DNA from: Pseudorhizobium pelagicum
GTDB lineage: Bacteria; Pseudomonadota; Alphaproteobacteria; Rhizobiales; Rhizobiaceae
Assembly (NCBI GenBank): GCA_000722615.1
Contig: JOKI01000014.1
Span: 189 to 64,188, forward strand
Reading direction: 5' to 3'
Length of the DNA stretch: 64,000 nt
The notes under the pieces were generated by a model that was not told where the DNA came from, made no database searches, and saw only the letters and a program-made list of their open reading frames with translations. This document shows positions 42,074 through 50,062 of this stretch, piece after piece (position 1 is the stretch's first letter; every line of letters begins with the position of its first letter). The translations under genes and the position numbers were made by a program.

Positions 42074-42469
42074 ATGAAGAACAAGAAAATCCTCGCCCTG
42101 GCCGCTCTGGCACTTGCGGCCGCCTTTCCTGCGCAGGCACTTGATAGCAGCGTCCTGCGGCAGCTGAAGGCGCTCGACATCGCGGAGCGGCGCGAGCAGC
42201 GCTGCGACATGGAGGCCATGGCGCGCATCGCCAGGGAGCAGCAGGGCTACAGGCCCGACAAGGTGATCGCCTATACCTTCGCCGATCCGGTGGAGAAGGG
42301 AAATCTGGTGCAGGCGCCGGGCGCGGTGTTCCGCAGCCGGGGCGACTGGTATCGCCTCAAGTTCAAGTGCGAGACCGGCGAACGCGGCCTGAAGGTCCAC
42401 TCGTTCAAGTACAAGGTCGGCGACAAGGTGCCGCGCGACCAGTGGGAACGCTACTACCTCTATGACTGA
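42074..42469 (+). CDS. DUF930 exported protein
   Basis: A 131-residue protein with a Sec signal peptide (MKNKKILALAALALAAAF, cleavage near AQA). The mature domain has LDSSVLRQLKALDIAERREQ, CDMEAMARI and a C-terminal region with FKCETGERGLKVHSFKYKVG, a pattern of DUF930 proteins of Rhizobiales. The two cysteines probably form a disulfide in the periplasm. Function unknown. An ATG at 42062 would add four residues. It is convergent with the AI-2E-family gene 6 bases away. Confidence 0.85.
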   Translation: MKNKKILALAALALAAAFPAQALDSSVLRQLKALDIAERREQRCDMEAMARIAREQQGYRPDKVIAYTFADPVEKGNLVQAPGAVFRSRGDWYRLKFKCETGERGLKVHSFKYKVGDKVPRDQWERYYLYD

Positions 42470-42475
42470 GGCCGT

Positions 42476-43633
42476 TCAGCCCGGCAGGTGCGGAACCGTC
42501 TTGCGCTCGGGGAACAGCTCGTTGACGATCGTCATGGCGATCAGCGACAGCGGCAGGGCGAGCATCGCGCCGACGGCACCCCACATCCAGGTCCAGAAGA
42601 TGATCGCGATGAAGACGATGAAGGGGTTGATCTCCCACTGCCGTCCCATGATCGCCGGGAACACGAGGTTTTCCATCATCAGGTGGACGGTGAAGAAAAC
42701 CGCCGCGGGTGCCAGTGCGAGGATGAGCGATTCATGCGTCAGCGCGCCGCCGAGCGCCACGGATGCCGTCATCAGCGTGATCCCGAGATAGGGGATGAAG
42801 CTTGAGAGAAAGGCAAAGATCCCCCACATCACCGGTGATCCGAGCCCGCCGACATAGGCAATCAGCGTCATCGAGATGCCGAGCGCGAGATAGAGCAGGC
42901 TCGCCGTGGCGAAGTAATAGCCCAGCACCTCTTCCATGGCGTTCAGCACGCGGATGGCGATCAGCCTTTGGCGGCGGCGCGGAAAGGCCATGATGATCGT
43001 GCGGCGCAGCCGTACCCGGCCGTAGAGGAAGAGCAGCAGCGCGGCAAAGAAGATCATCGCCTGGATGATCGCCGGCGTCAGGCTGGCGGTCAGGACGGCG
43101 AGCACGCTGCTGCTGTTTTCCAGGAGCTTTTCCATCGACATCGGCCCGGTCTGGAAGGTGGCGGGGCTGATGTTCAGCCATTCCTGCCGCTCGAGGAAGG
43201 GCATCATCCGGTCGATCATCTGCTCGATGAGGTCGGGACCGTCGTTGATGAAGAAGGCGGCGGGCTCCGCGAGCGCGTTGACGATCAGAAGCACCACGAG
43301 CGCGACACCCGACGACAGGATCAGCGCCGTCCCGAAGCGGGGCACGCCCATGTCGCCCAGCCGTTCGGCGGCCATGCCGAGGATGATGCCGACGACGATC
43401 GCGAGCGTGATGGGGATCAGCACCAGCTTCATGTAGGAAACGACCGCGAGGCCGAGCAGGCAGAAGATGCCGATCAGCGCCCAGCTTGCCGCCACCTCCA
43501 GCGCATCGCGTCCGAGCGGGGAGAAATCGGTGATGTCGCCGTCCTCGCGCGGCATCGCTGCCGCCTCGGATTTGGCGACGGCGATGTCCGCTCCCTGTTT
43601 TGGCCGCCGGCCGTTCGCGCTAGATGCTGCCAT
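42476..43633 (-). CDS. AI-2E family transporter (PerM-like)
   Basis: A 385-residue inner-membrane protein with about eight spans. An N-terminal basic cytosolic segment of about 45 residues precedes the first span (ALEVAASWALIGIFCLLGLA). The conserved core includes LVLIPITLAIVVGIILGMAA, RLNAMEEVLGYYFATASLL-like motif, and SFIPYLGITLMTASVALGG. The family was named for TqsA, which affects autoinducer-2, but members include Na+/H+ antiporters and permeases. The substrate here is not known. Confidence 0.9.
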   Translation of the reverse strand: MAASSANGRRPKQGADIAVAKSEAAAMPREDGDITDFSPLGRDALEVAASWALIGIFCLLGLAVVSYMKLVLIPITLAIVVGIILGMAAERLGDMGVPRFGTALILSSGVALVVLLIVNALAEPAAFFINDGPDLIEQMIDRMMPFLERQEWLNISPATFQTGPMSMEKLLENSSSVLAVLTASLTPAIIQAMIFFAALLLFLYGRVRLRRTIIMAFPRRRQRLIAIRVLNAMEEVLGYYFATASLLYLALGISMTLIAYVGGLGSPVMWGIFAFLSSFIPYLGITLMTASVALGGALTHESLILALAPAAVFFTVHLMMENLVFPAIMGRQWEINPFIVFIAIIFWTWMWGAVGAMLALPLSLIAMTIVNELFPERKTVPHLPG

Positions 43634-43690
43634 GAATTCTGGTCCCCGATGCGCGCCGTCAACGCGCAGCGAAAGGCCGGGTTCCGCGAC

Positions 43691-44554
43691 CTATGCCGAA
43701 AGCGTGATCGCGATCCCCCAGGGGTCAAGGAACCGATGCCCTTCGGTCGTTTGCGCGATGGCGATCTGCTGCGCTTCGAGGTTTGCCAGCGTGGTCGCCA
43801 GCATTGTCCTGTCGTTGAAATGCAGCGTGTAGCCGGCAAGCCCGGTCATGTTCTCCGCCCGTGGCCCGGCGCCCCGGCTGTTCCAGATGTTGGCCGCCAG
43901 ATGATGGTGATAGCCGCCCGTGGCCAGGAAGCTGGCGCCGGGATAGTGCGCCATGACCTTGAGCCCCAGGACATCGCGGTAGAAGGCCTCCGCCTGCGGC
44001 ACGTCGCCCACCTGCAGGTGGATATGGCCGATCGCCGTGCCTTCGGCCATGCCGTTCCAGGCGGACTGCGGCGCGTCGGCCAGCAGTGCCTGCAGGTCGA
44101 GCCTTTCGGTCGCCATCGCCACCGTTCCGTCCGCGTTGTGAGGCCATTCCTCCGGCGGCCGGTCGCGGTAGATCTCGATGCCGTTGCCCTCCGGGTCGGT
44201 GAGGTAGAGCGCCTCGCTGACGAGATGGTCGGAGGCCCCGTCGAGGCGCAAGCCGGTCGCGGCGGCGTGCGAAAGCCAATGGGCAAGCTCCGTGCGTCCG
44301 GGAACCAGGAAGGCGGTGTGGAACAGTCCCGCCGCCTGGCGCGGTGCGCGCGCCGCATCCGGGCGGTGGAGAAGCGTCAGCAGCGGCCGCCCGCCGACGC
44401 CCAGCACATGCGCGCTTCCGCCCTCGTCCATCACCCGCAGGCCGATCACCGACTGGTAGTAGCCGGACACCCGATCGAGGTCCGACACCACCAGCTGCAC
44501 GTGCGCCACATGGGCAGGCCGCGTCAGGGCAAAGAGTTCGGCTGGCATGCTCAT
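43691..44554 (-). CDS. VOC-family extradiol-dioxygenase-like protein
   Basis: A 287-residue protein; ATG 44554 has GGAG 9 bases upstream, so it is chosen over ATG 44578. Two VOC modules are seen: RPAHVAHVQLVVSDLDRVSG, YLTDPEGNGIEIYRDRPPEE in the first, and AIGHIHLQVGDVPQAEAFYR, LDPWGIAITL in the second. The two His and the Glu that bind iron in type I extradiol dioxygenases are represented by VAHVQL/GHIHLQ, AGYTLHFND and EIYRD. This layout matches the CatE (catechol-2,3-dioxygenase) group of Bacillus and rhizobia. The actual substrate is undetermined. Confidence 0.86.
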   Translation of the reverse strand: MSMPAELFALTRPAHVAHVQLVVSDLDRVSGYYQSVIGLRVMDEGGSAHVLGVGGRPLLTLLHRPDAARAPRQAAGLFHTAFLVPGRTELAHWLSHAAATGLRLDGASDHLVSEALYLTDPEGNGIEIYRDRPPEEWPHNADGTVAMATERLDLQALLADAPQSAWNGMAEGTAIGHIHLQVGDVPQAEAFYRDVLGLKVMAHYPGASFLATGGYHHHLAANIWNSRGAGPRAENMTGLAGYTLHFNDRTMLATTLANLEAQQIAIAQTTEGHRFLDPWGIAITLSA

Positions 44555-44699
44555 CGTCGTGTCTCCGGCGTCTGTCACGAGGGGCGATGGCAGCAGTCTG
44601 ACTCGTTCCGGTCGTTCATAGAAGCCGCCATTGCATTGATAGGTTGTTCACGCTGCGTTGACGCTCTCGCCGCCACACCAGCCGGAACCGCCGCCAGTC

Positions 44700-44713
44700 T
44701 TGATCACGATCAA
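44700..44713. promoter_or_regulatory. FNR/FixK-type anaerobox
   Basis: TTGAT-CACG-ATCAA, a perfect match to the TTGAT-N4-ATCAA box bound by FNR, FnrN and FixK in rhizobia. It is centred 73 bases upstream of the universal stress protein start (44779), with room for a promoter at -41.5 in between. Confidence 0.8.
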
Positions 44714-44778
44714 TGCGGCGAGCGCGGGAAGACGGAGAGTGGCCCTATCGAAAGACGCGTCATCCGTGAGGAAGCAGC

Positions 44779-45189
44779 ATGTACAGGAATATCATCGTGG
44801 CGATTGACGTCACGGCACCGGAGAAGGCGGAGCGCATCATTCCGCGCGCGAAGAAGCTTCTCCAGGAGGGCGGCAGGATCGTGCTGCTCGCCGTCGTCGA
44901 GGATCTGCCGGGCTATGTGCTGGCCGAGGTGCCGGCGGATATTTCGCTCGACGCCCGCAACGAGGCGGAGAGCCACCTTTCGCTCCTGCGCACCCACCAC
45001 GATGTGCAGGCCGATATCGAGGTGCGTCAGGGTGCCCCGGCGCGGGAAATTCTCGCTGCCGCGGATCAGCGCAAGGCCGATCTGATCATCCTCGCCTCGC
45101 ACCGCCCGGACTTCTCCAACTACTTCCTCGGCGCAACCGCCGATCGGATCGTGCGCCACGCCCAGTGCTCTGTTCTCGTCGACCGCTGA
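44779..45189 (+). CDS. Universal stress protein (UspA family)
   Basis: A 136-residue protein beginning MYRNIIVAIDVTAPEKAERI. The Rossmann-like fold is followed by KADLIILASHRPDFSNYFLG and ATADRIVRHAQCSVLV, the usual C-terminal USP signature; the ATP-binding G-x2-G-x9-G pattern is only partly kept (SHRPDFSNYFLGATADRIV). The gene carries an FNR/FixK box upstream, so low oxygen should raise expression, as reported for rhizobial USPs. It lies 33 bases before a DksA-like gene on the same strand. Confidence 0.93.
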   Translation: MYRNIIVAIDVTAPEKAERIIPRAKKLLQEGGRIVLLAVVEDLPGYVLAEVPADISLDARNEAESHLSLLRTHHDVQADIEVRQGAPAREILAAADQRKADLIILASHRPDFSNYFLGATADRIVRHAQCSVLVDR

Positions 45190-45221
45190 ACAGATTTATG
45201 ACCATGAAAGGAATACCGTCC

Positions 45222-45542
45222 ATGGACGTCGAGAAATACAGGATCATCCTTGCCAGGCGCCAGCAGGAGCTGCAGTCCCGCCTGCAGAAGATCGAGGCGG
45301 ATTTCGAGGCGCCGCGCAATCCCGATGACGATGACCGTGCCGTGGAGCGCAACAACGACGAAGTCCTGGAGGAGCTCGGCGAGTCCGGCCAGAGGGAGCT
45401 TGCGGCGATCGAGGCGGCGCTGGCGCGGGTCGAGGCCGGCACCTTCGGAACCTGCGTCCGCTGCGGGAACCCGATCTCTGAGGAACGGCTCGACGTCGTG
45501 CCGCACACGCCCTTCTGCAAGACCTGCGCTGCGGCATTGTGA
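45222..45542 (+). CDS. DksA/TraR-type C4 zinc-finger protein
   Basis: A 106-residue protein. The N-terminal two-helix coiled coil (about 1-75; RQQELQSRLQKIEADFEAP, ERNNDEVLEELGESGQREL) and the C-terminal zinc finger (TCVRCGNPISEERLDVVPHT, FCKTCAAAL; four Cys) match DksA-like proteins. The DxxDxA tip of canonical DksA is replaced by NPDDDDRAVE. It may act on RNA polymerase in a stress response. ATG 45222 is used with AAAGGAA upstream; ATGs at 45198 and 45204 are possible. Probably co-transcribed with usp under the anaerobox. Confidence 0.88.
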   Translation: MDVEKYRIILARRQQELQSRLQKIEADFEAPRNPDDDDRAVERNNDEVLEELGESGQRELAAIEAALARVEAGTFGTCVRCGNPISEERLDVVPHTPFCKTCAAAL

Positions 45543-45638
45543 CCGACCTAAACACAATGTGAGCTTTTGCGCAGCAAAAGACCTTGCCTCGGAGCGCTCC
45601 CCTGATCATTTTCAGGGGCTAGCGCGAAGAGGAAGTGC

Positions 45639-46307
45639 ATGTCTGACCTGGTCCGGTTTGGAAGATCCTACGACTTTCACGAGATCGTTGCCGATGGCAT
45701 CGTTCACGGGATAGGCATCGTCATGGCGCTGATCGGCGTCACGGCGCTGATCTTCTATGCGACGCTCTGGGCAAGCTACGGCGAAATCGCCGCCGCCTGG
45801 ATCTATGGGCTCGGCCTGCTGCTCTGCCTGTCGATCTCGTTCACCTACAACATCTGGCCGCACTCGCGCACCAAGTGGATCCTGCGCCGCTTCGATCATT
45901 CGGCGATCTTCGTGCTGATTGCCGCCACCTATACGCCTTTCCTGCAGCGCGGCACCCATGAGCCGCTGATCCTCTTCATGCTCGTCGCCATCTGGCTGAC
46001 GGCGATCGTCGGCATTTCGCTGAAATGCCTCTTCCCCGGCCGATTTGACCGGCTGACGATCCTGCTCTATCTCGGCATGGGTTGGAGCGGCGTGGTGGTC
46101 GCGGCGCCGATCTCGCAGTATCTGCCGGAGATCACCGTCTGGCTGATCTTTGCGGGCGGCATCATCTATTCGCTCGGCGTGATCTTTCACGTCTGGGAAA
46201 GGCTGCGCTTCCAGAACGCCATCTGGCACGCCTTCGTGGTCGCCGCCTCCGCCGTTCATTATGGTGCCGTTATTACCTGCTTCAGTCTTTCCGGCGCAAA
46301 TTTTTAA
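45639..46307 (+). CDS. trhA: Hemolysin III family membrane protein
   Basis: A 222-residue PAQR/Hly-III protein with seven hydrophobic segments. Family motifs: EIVADGIVHGIGIVMALIG near the N-terminus, the helix with HSRTKWILRRFDHSAIFVLI and the C-terminal FQNAIWHAFVVAASAVHYG (the conserved H-x-x-x-H-type sites). Bacterial members of this family are membrane proteins linked to lipid/fluidity homeostasis in E. coli (TrhA), not haemolysins in most cases. It is downstream of the usp-dksA genes on the same strand after a short hairpin (45600-45619); a common transcript is possible but not certain. Confidence 0.92.
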   Translation: MSDLVRFGRSYDFHEIVADGIVHGIGIVMALIGVTALIFYATLWASYGEIAAAWIYGLGLLLCLSISFTYNIWPHSRTKWILRRFDHSAIFVLIAATYTPFLQRGTHEPLILFMLVAIWLTAIVGISLKCLFPGRFDRLTILLYLGMGWSGVVVAAPISQYLPEITVWLIFAGGIIYSLGVIFHVWERLRFQNAIWHAFVVAASAVHYGAVITCFSLSGANF

Positions 46308-46412
46308 CCACATTGATGGTCTGATCCGCCCGGGAGCTGCCTGCTCCGGCTGGTGGACATCGTTTTCGTTCGTCTGCTATGGTGGACGAAAATCAAACAT
46401 AATGGACAAGCC

Positions 46413-46925
46413 ATGACGTCTGCCCCGATCATCCGCGACGCGACCGAAGCCGATCTTCCCGCGATCACCGCCATTTACAACGATGCCGTCGCCAACACGA
46501 CCGCCATCTGGAACGAGACTCAGGTCGATCTGGCAAACCGTGAGGAATGGTACCGGCTTCGTCTGGCGAGGGGCTTTCCGGTGCTGGTGGCGGATGTGGA
46601 CGGGCAGGTTGCCGGCTATGCCTCCTATGGCGACTGGCGTGCCTTCGAAGGCTTTCGCCACACCGCCGAGCACTCCGTCTACATCCACCACGACCACCGC
46701 GGCGCAGGCCTCGGCCGCCAGCTGATGACGGCGCTGGTCGCCAATGCCGGAAAGCGCGGCATCCATGTGATGATCGCCTGCGTCGAGGCCGGCAATGCCG
46801 CCTCGATCCGGCTGCACGAAAGCCTCGGCTTCCGCAATGTCGGCACCTTCACCGAAGTCGGCGAAAAATTCGGCCGCTGGCTGGATCTGACCTGCCTTGA
46901 ACTGCGGGTGCCGTTGGCGGCCTAG
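46413..46925 (+). CDS. GNAT N-acetyltransferase, phosphinothricin-acetyltransferase type
   Basis: A 170-residue protein; ATG 46413 is chosen. PIIRDATEADLPAITAIYND and the following VANTTAIWNE, GYASYGDWRAFEGFRHTAEH, and the acetyl-CoA loop YIHHDHRGAGLGRQLMTALV match the Pat/Bar/MddA subfamily. It acetylates a free amino group, such as that of phosphinothricin or methionine sulfone/sulfoximine in E. coli MddA/YncA. Here the native role is probably against toxic amino-acid analogues. Upstream open residues (46353) lack a ribosome site. Confidence 0.9.
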   Translation: MTSAPIIRDATEADLPAITAIYNDAVANTTAIWNETQVDLANREEWYRLRLARGFPVLVADVDGQVAGYASYGDWRAFEGFRHTAEHSVYIHHDHRGAGLGRQLMTALVANAGKRGIHVMIACVEAGNAASIRLHESLGFRNVGTFTEVGEKFGRWLDLTCLELRVPLAA

Positions 46926-47056
46926 GTCGCTTCGCCTGTATCGCTTTCACCGGTGCCGACCACCGCTGATCTCGCGCTAGCCCCCTTGCTGCGGCAAATC
47001 CGGCGTGCATCCGGAAAAGTCCCGGCGAAAAGGTGGCTTTTTTTGGTGCGGCGTCG

Positions 47057-47081
47057 GGAACATTCGCGCATCTCCCCTGTT
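47057..47081 (+). promoter_or_regulatory. Candidate EcfG-type promoter of gcd
   Basis: GGAAC (47057-47061), 17 bases, GTT (47079-47081), i.e. GGAAC-N18-TT with TGTT rather than CGTT as -10. It lies 43 bases before the gcd start. A reasonable but not perfect match. Confidence 0.45.
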
Positions 47082-47123
47082 GCCTGAAGCTGAACCAAGG
47101 CGAAAACCGAGGGGAAGCCGACC

Positions 47124-49742
47124 ATGACCGACCGTTCCGCACATCATACCTCCCATCCGATCAGCCGCTGGTATTCGATACTGCTGGGCGGTTTGCTCGT
47201 CCTGCTCGGCCTCGTGATCGGCGGTGGGGGCCTCTGGCTGATCACGCTGGGCGGTTCCTGGTACTACGCCATCGCCGGGATCGGTCTGGTGATCTCCGGT
47301 GTGCTGATATTAAAGGGCAGCATCTCCGGTGCCCTCGTCTATGGTGTGACGTATCTGTTCACCCTCGTCTGGGCATTGTGGGAGGTGGGGCTTCAGGGCT
47401 GGCCACTGGTGCCGAGGCTGGTTGCGCCCACCGTCATTCTCGTGCTCGTGCTGCTCGGCGTTCCCGCTCTGCGCCGACGTGATTCAGTTCCGGTCCGCAA
47501 GCGCGGCATGGCCGCGGCGATGGCTGTCCTCGCGGCGCTTGGCATTGGAGTGACGGCCGCCCCCTGGATCGAGCCGCCGGCCGTCCTGGCGCAGGTCGAT
47601 ACGGAAGAGGGGGCAGGGAACGCTCCGCCGGCGCCGGCGCAGCCGGGCGAACAGCCTGACCCGGGAGCCGGGATACTTGCCCCCGAGCCCGCCGAGCCAC
47701 TGGCCGATCAGAGCCCGGGCACCGAGCCTGCGCTCGATACGGAAAGCGACGTCGTTATCAATCCCGAGGTTCCCCGCGATCCAGCCCCCGAAGGCCAGTC
47801 AGCGCAAGAGGATCGGCCGGCGCTCGCCATGCGCGAGACCGGCGCCGACTGGCCCGTATGGGGCGGCGACCTTCACGGCACGAAATATTCCCCGCTGACC
47901 CAGATCACGCCGGAGAATGTCGACCAGCTGGAGCGCATCTGGGAATTCCAGACGGGCGACCTGCCGGACGCAGACGCGGAAGGCAAGTACTCGCCGGAAA
48001 ACACGCCGCTGAAGATCGGCGAGAAGCTGTTCGCCTGCACGCCCATGGGCAAGATCATCTCCATCGATGCCGGCTCCGGCAAGGAGGAGTGGCGCTACGA
48101 CCCGCAGGTGCCGGAAGATGCCATTCCCTATGGTGCGACCTGCCGCGGCGTCGCCTATTTCGAAGTCCCCGATGCCGACCCCTATGACCCCTGCGCTACG
48201 CGCATCATCTGGGGCACGCTGGACGCGCGCCTGATTGCCATCGACGCCGAAACCGGCCGCCTGTGCATCGATTTCGGCGACAACGGCATGGTCTATCTCG
48301 AGCGCGGACTGGGCCGGACGGTTCCCGGCTGGTACGCCATGTCTTCGCCGCCCGTCATCGTGCGCGGCGTGGCCGTCGTCGGCGCCCAGGTGACCGACGG
48401 CAATGCGGAGGACTCCCCCTCCGGCGTCATCCGCGGCTTCGATGCCGTGACCGGCGAATTCGAATGGGCCTGGGACATGGGCCGTCCGGGAGACACCAGC
48501 CAGGCCGGGCCGGAGGAGGTCTATACCCGCGGCACGCCGAACATGTGGACGATTGCCGCAGGCGACGAGGAGACGGGCTACGTCTTCCTGCCGATGGGCA
48601 ATTCCGCCGTCGATTACTACGGCTCCAATCGCAGCGAGCAGGAGAACGAATACTCCACGGCGCTCGTGGCACTGGACGTCACGACCGGCCAGCCCGCCTG
48701 GCATTTCCAGACCGTCCACCGGGACGTCTGGGACTACGACCTCGGCAGCCAGCCGACACTGGTCGACTTCCCGACCGACAACGGCACCGTGCCGGCCGTC
48801 ATCCTCGCGTCGAAGCAGGGCGACATCTACATCCTCAACCGCGAGACGGGCGAATCCCTGTTTCCGGTCGAGGAGCGGCCCGTGCCTCAGGGCGGCGTCG
48901 AGCCGGAGTATCTTTCGCCGACCCAGCCGTTCTCGACCTATCACACGCTCGCCTTCCCGCGCCTGGAGGAGGAGGACATGTGGGGCATGTCGCCGATCGA
49001 CCAGCTCTGGTGCCGCATCCAGTTCCGTCGCTCCCATTACGACGGCATCTACACCCCGCCGACATCGGACCAGCACTGGATCCAGTACCCGGGCTATAAC
49101 GGCGGCAACGACTGGGGTTCGGTCGCGGTCGACCCGGAGCGCGGCCTGCTGATCGCCAACTACAACAACATGCCGAACCACAACCGGCTGGTGCCGCGGG
49201 AAGAGGCGGACGAGGCGGGGCTGAGGGCCATCTACGAGCCGCCGGCCGAAGGCGAAACCCCGCTCGGAGAGGCGGGCCCACAGATCGGCGCGCCCTACGC
49301 AATCGACGTCAATGCCGGCTGGCGGGTGAAATACACAGGGCTTCTATGCAAGGAGCCGCCCTACGGCGGGATCCGGGCCATCGATCTGGCCACCGGCGAT
49401 ACCGTCTGGGATCACCCCTTCGGCTCGGCGCGCCGCAACGGCCCGTTCGGCATTCCCTCCATGCTGCCCGTCACCATCGGTACGCCCAACAACGGCGGAC
49501 CGGCGGTCACCGCAGGCGGGCTGATCTTCATCGCCGCCACCACCGACAACCTGATCCGGGCGATCGATGTGGAAACCGGCGAAACGCTGTGGAGCGACGT
49601 GCTTCCGGGCGGCGGCCAGGCCAACCCGCTGGTCGTGGAGGTCAATGGCCGCCAGTTCGTGATCATCTATCCCGGCGGCCACCACTTCATGGAAACGCCG
49701 ATCAGCGATGCGATCATCGCCTACGGCCTGCCGGAGGACTAG
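47124..49742 (+). CDS. gcd: Membrane PQQ-dependent glucose/quinate dehydrogenase
   Basis: An 872-residue protein. Five hydrophobic segments in the first 150 residues match the membrane domain of Gcd/QuiA. A Pro/Ala/Glu-rich linker (about 155-235) leads to the eight-bladed propeller: RETGADWPVWGGDLHGTKYS, LTQITPENVDQLERIWEFQTG, RGVAYFEV, AGDEETGYVFLPMGNS and the last strand NGRQFVIIYPGGHHF. It oxidises aldoses (or quinate) in the periplasm and passes electrons to ubiquinone. The linker is longer than in E. coli Gcd (796 residues), whose propeller begins sooner. PQQ must come from elsewhere; no pqq genes are in the window. A GGAAC-type promoter suggests stress control. Confidence 0.93.
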   Translation: MTDRSAHHTSHPISRWYSILLGGLLVLLGLVIGGGGLWLITLGGSWYYAIAGIGLVISGVLILKGSISGALVYGVTYLFTLVWALWEVGLQGWPLVPRLVAPTVILVLVLLGVPALRRRDSVPVRKRGMAAAMAVLAALGIGVTAAPWIEPPAVLAQVDTEEGAGNAPPAPAQPGEQPDPGAGILAPEPAEPLADQSPGTEPALDTESDVVINPEVPRDPAPEGQSAQEDRPALAMRETGADWPVWGGDLHGTKYSPLTQITPENVDQLERIWEFQTGDLPDADAEGKYSPENTPLKIGEKLFACTPMGKIISIDAGSGKEEWRYDPQVPEDAIPYGATCRGVAYFEVPDADPYDPCATRIIWGTLDARLIAIDAETGRLCIDFGDNGMVYLERGLGRTVPGWYAMSSPPVIVRGVAVVGAQVTDGNAEDSPSGVIRGFDAVTGEFEWAWDMGRPGDTSQAGPEEVYTRGTPNMWTIAAGDEETGYVFLPMGNSAVDYYGSNRSEQENEYSTALVALDVTTGQPAWHFQTVHRDVWDYDLGSQPTLVDFPTDNGTVPAVILASKQGDIYILNRETGESLFPVEERPVPQGGVEPEYLSPTQPFSTYHTLAFPRLEEEDMWGMSPIDQLWCRIQFRRSHYDGIYTPPTSDQHWIQYPGYNGGNDWGSVAVDPERGLLIANYNNMPNHNRLVPREEADEAGLRAIYEPPAEGETPLGEAGPQIGAPYAIDVNAGWRVKYTGLLCKEPPYGGIRAIDLATGDTVWDHPFGSARRNGPFGIPSMLPVTIGTPNNGGPAVTAGGLIFIAATTDNLIRAIDVETGETLWSDVLPGGGQANPLVVEVNGRQFVIIYPGGHHFMETPISDAIIAYGLPED

Positions 49743-49764
49743 GCGGGCGCCCGGTCCGCGCTCG

Positions 49765-49923
49765 TCAGCCGCCGACGTACTGGAAATAGGCCCAGGTCAG
49801 CACGAAGAAGGCCACCACCGCCAGCACCGTCAGGAGCTTGCGCAGCCCCGGATTGGGCTTGCGGGGCGGTTTCGGCGCCTTCGGCTGCGGCGGGCGCTTG
49901 AAGTCGACGACATTGTTGGACAT
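49765..49923 (-). CDS. Small single-span membrane protein
   Basis: A 52-residue protein: a basic Pro/Lys-rich N-terminus (VVDFKRPPQPKAPKPPRKP) and one C-terminal membrane helix (LLTVLAVVAFFVLTWAYFQY). It would sit in the inner membrane with the N-terminus in the cytosol. The pattern is common in Rhizobiales genomes as a conserved hypothetical. ATG 49923. Convergent with gcd. Confidence 0.72.
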   Translation of the reverse strand: MSNNVVDFKRPPQPKAPKPPRKPNPGLRKLLTVLAVVAFFVLTWAYFQYVGG

Positions 49924-50062
49924 GGCGGCTCCTGACGGGTCGGCCCGATCTGCGGCAGGGCGGTTGAGACCTTGCCAGATGCAATGCCAGACCGGAGCCC
50001 GGATGAAAAGCGCCCTCGCAGCGATGCGCGGTCGATTGGACGGAATCTTCGGCGCTTGCGGC

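Noticed and set aside
44692..44720. GGAAC at 44683 as an EcfG-type promoter before usp
   Set aside because: No TT occurs at the needed 18-19-base spacing; the perfect anaerobox explains the region better.
45564..45619. Two short hairpins between the DksA-like and hemolysin III genes (CTTTTGC/GCAAAAG and CCCCTGA/TCAGGGG)
   Set aside because: Stems are only 7 bp and lack T runs, so I cannot tell whether they end transcription.
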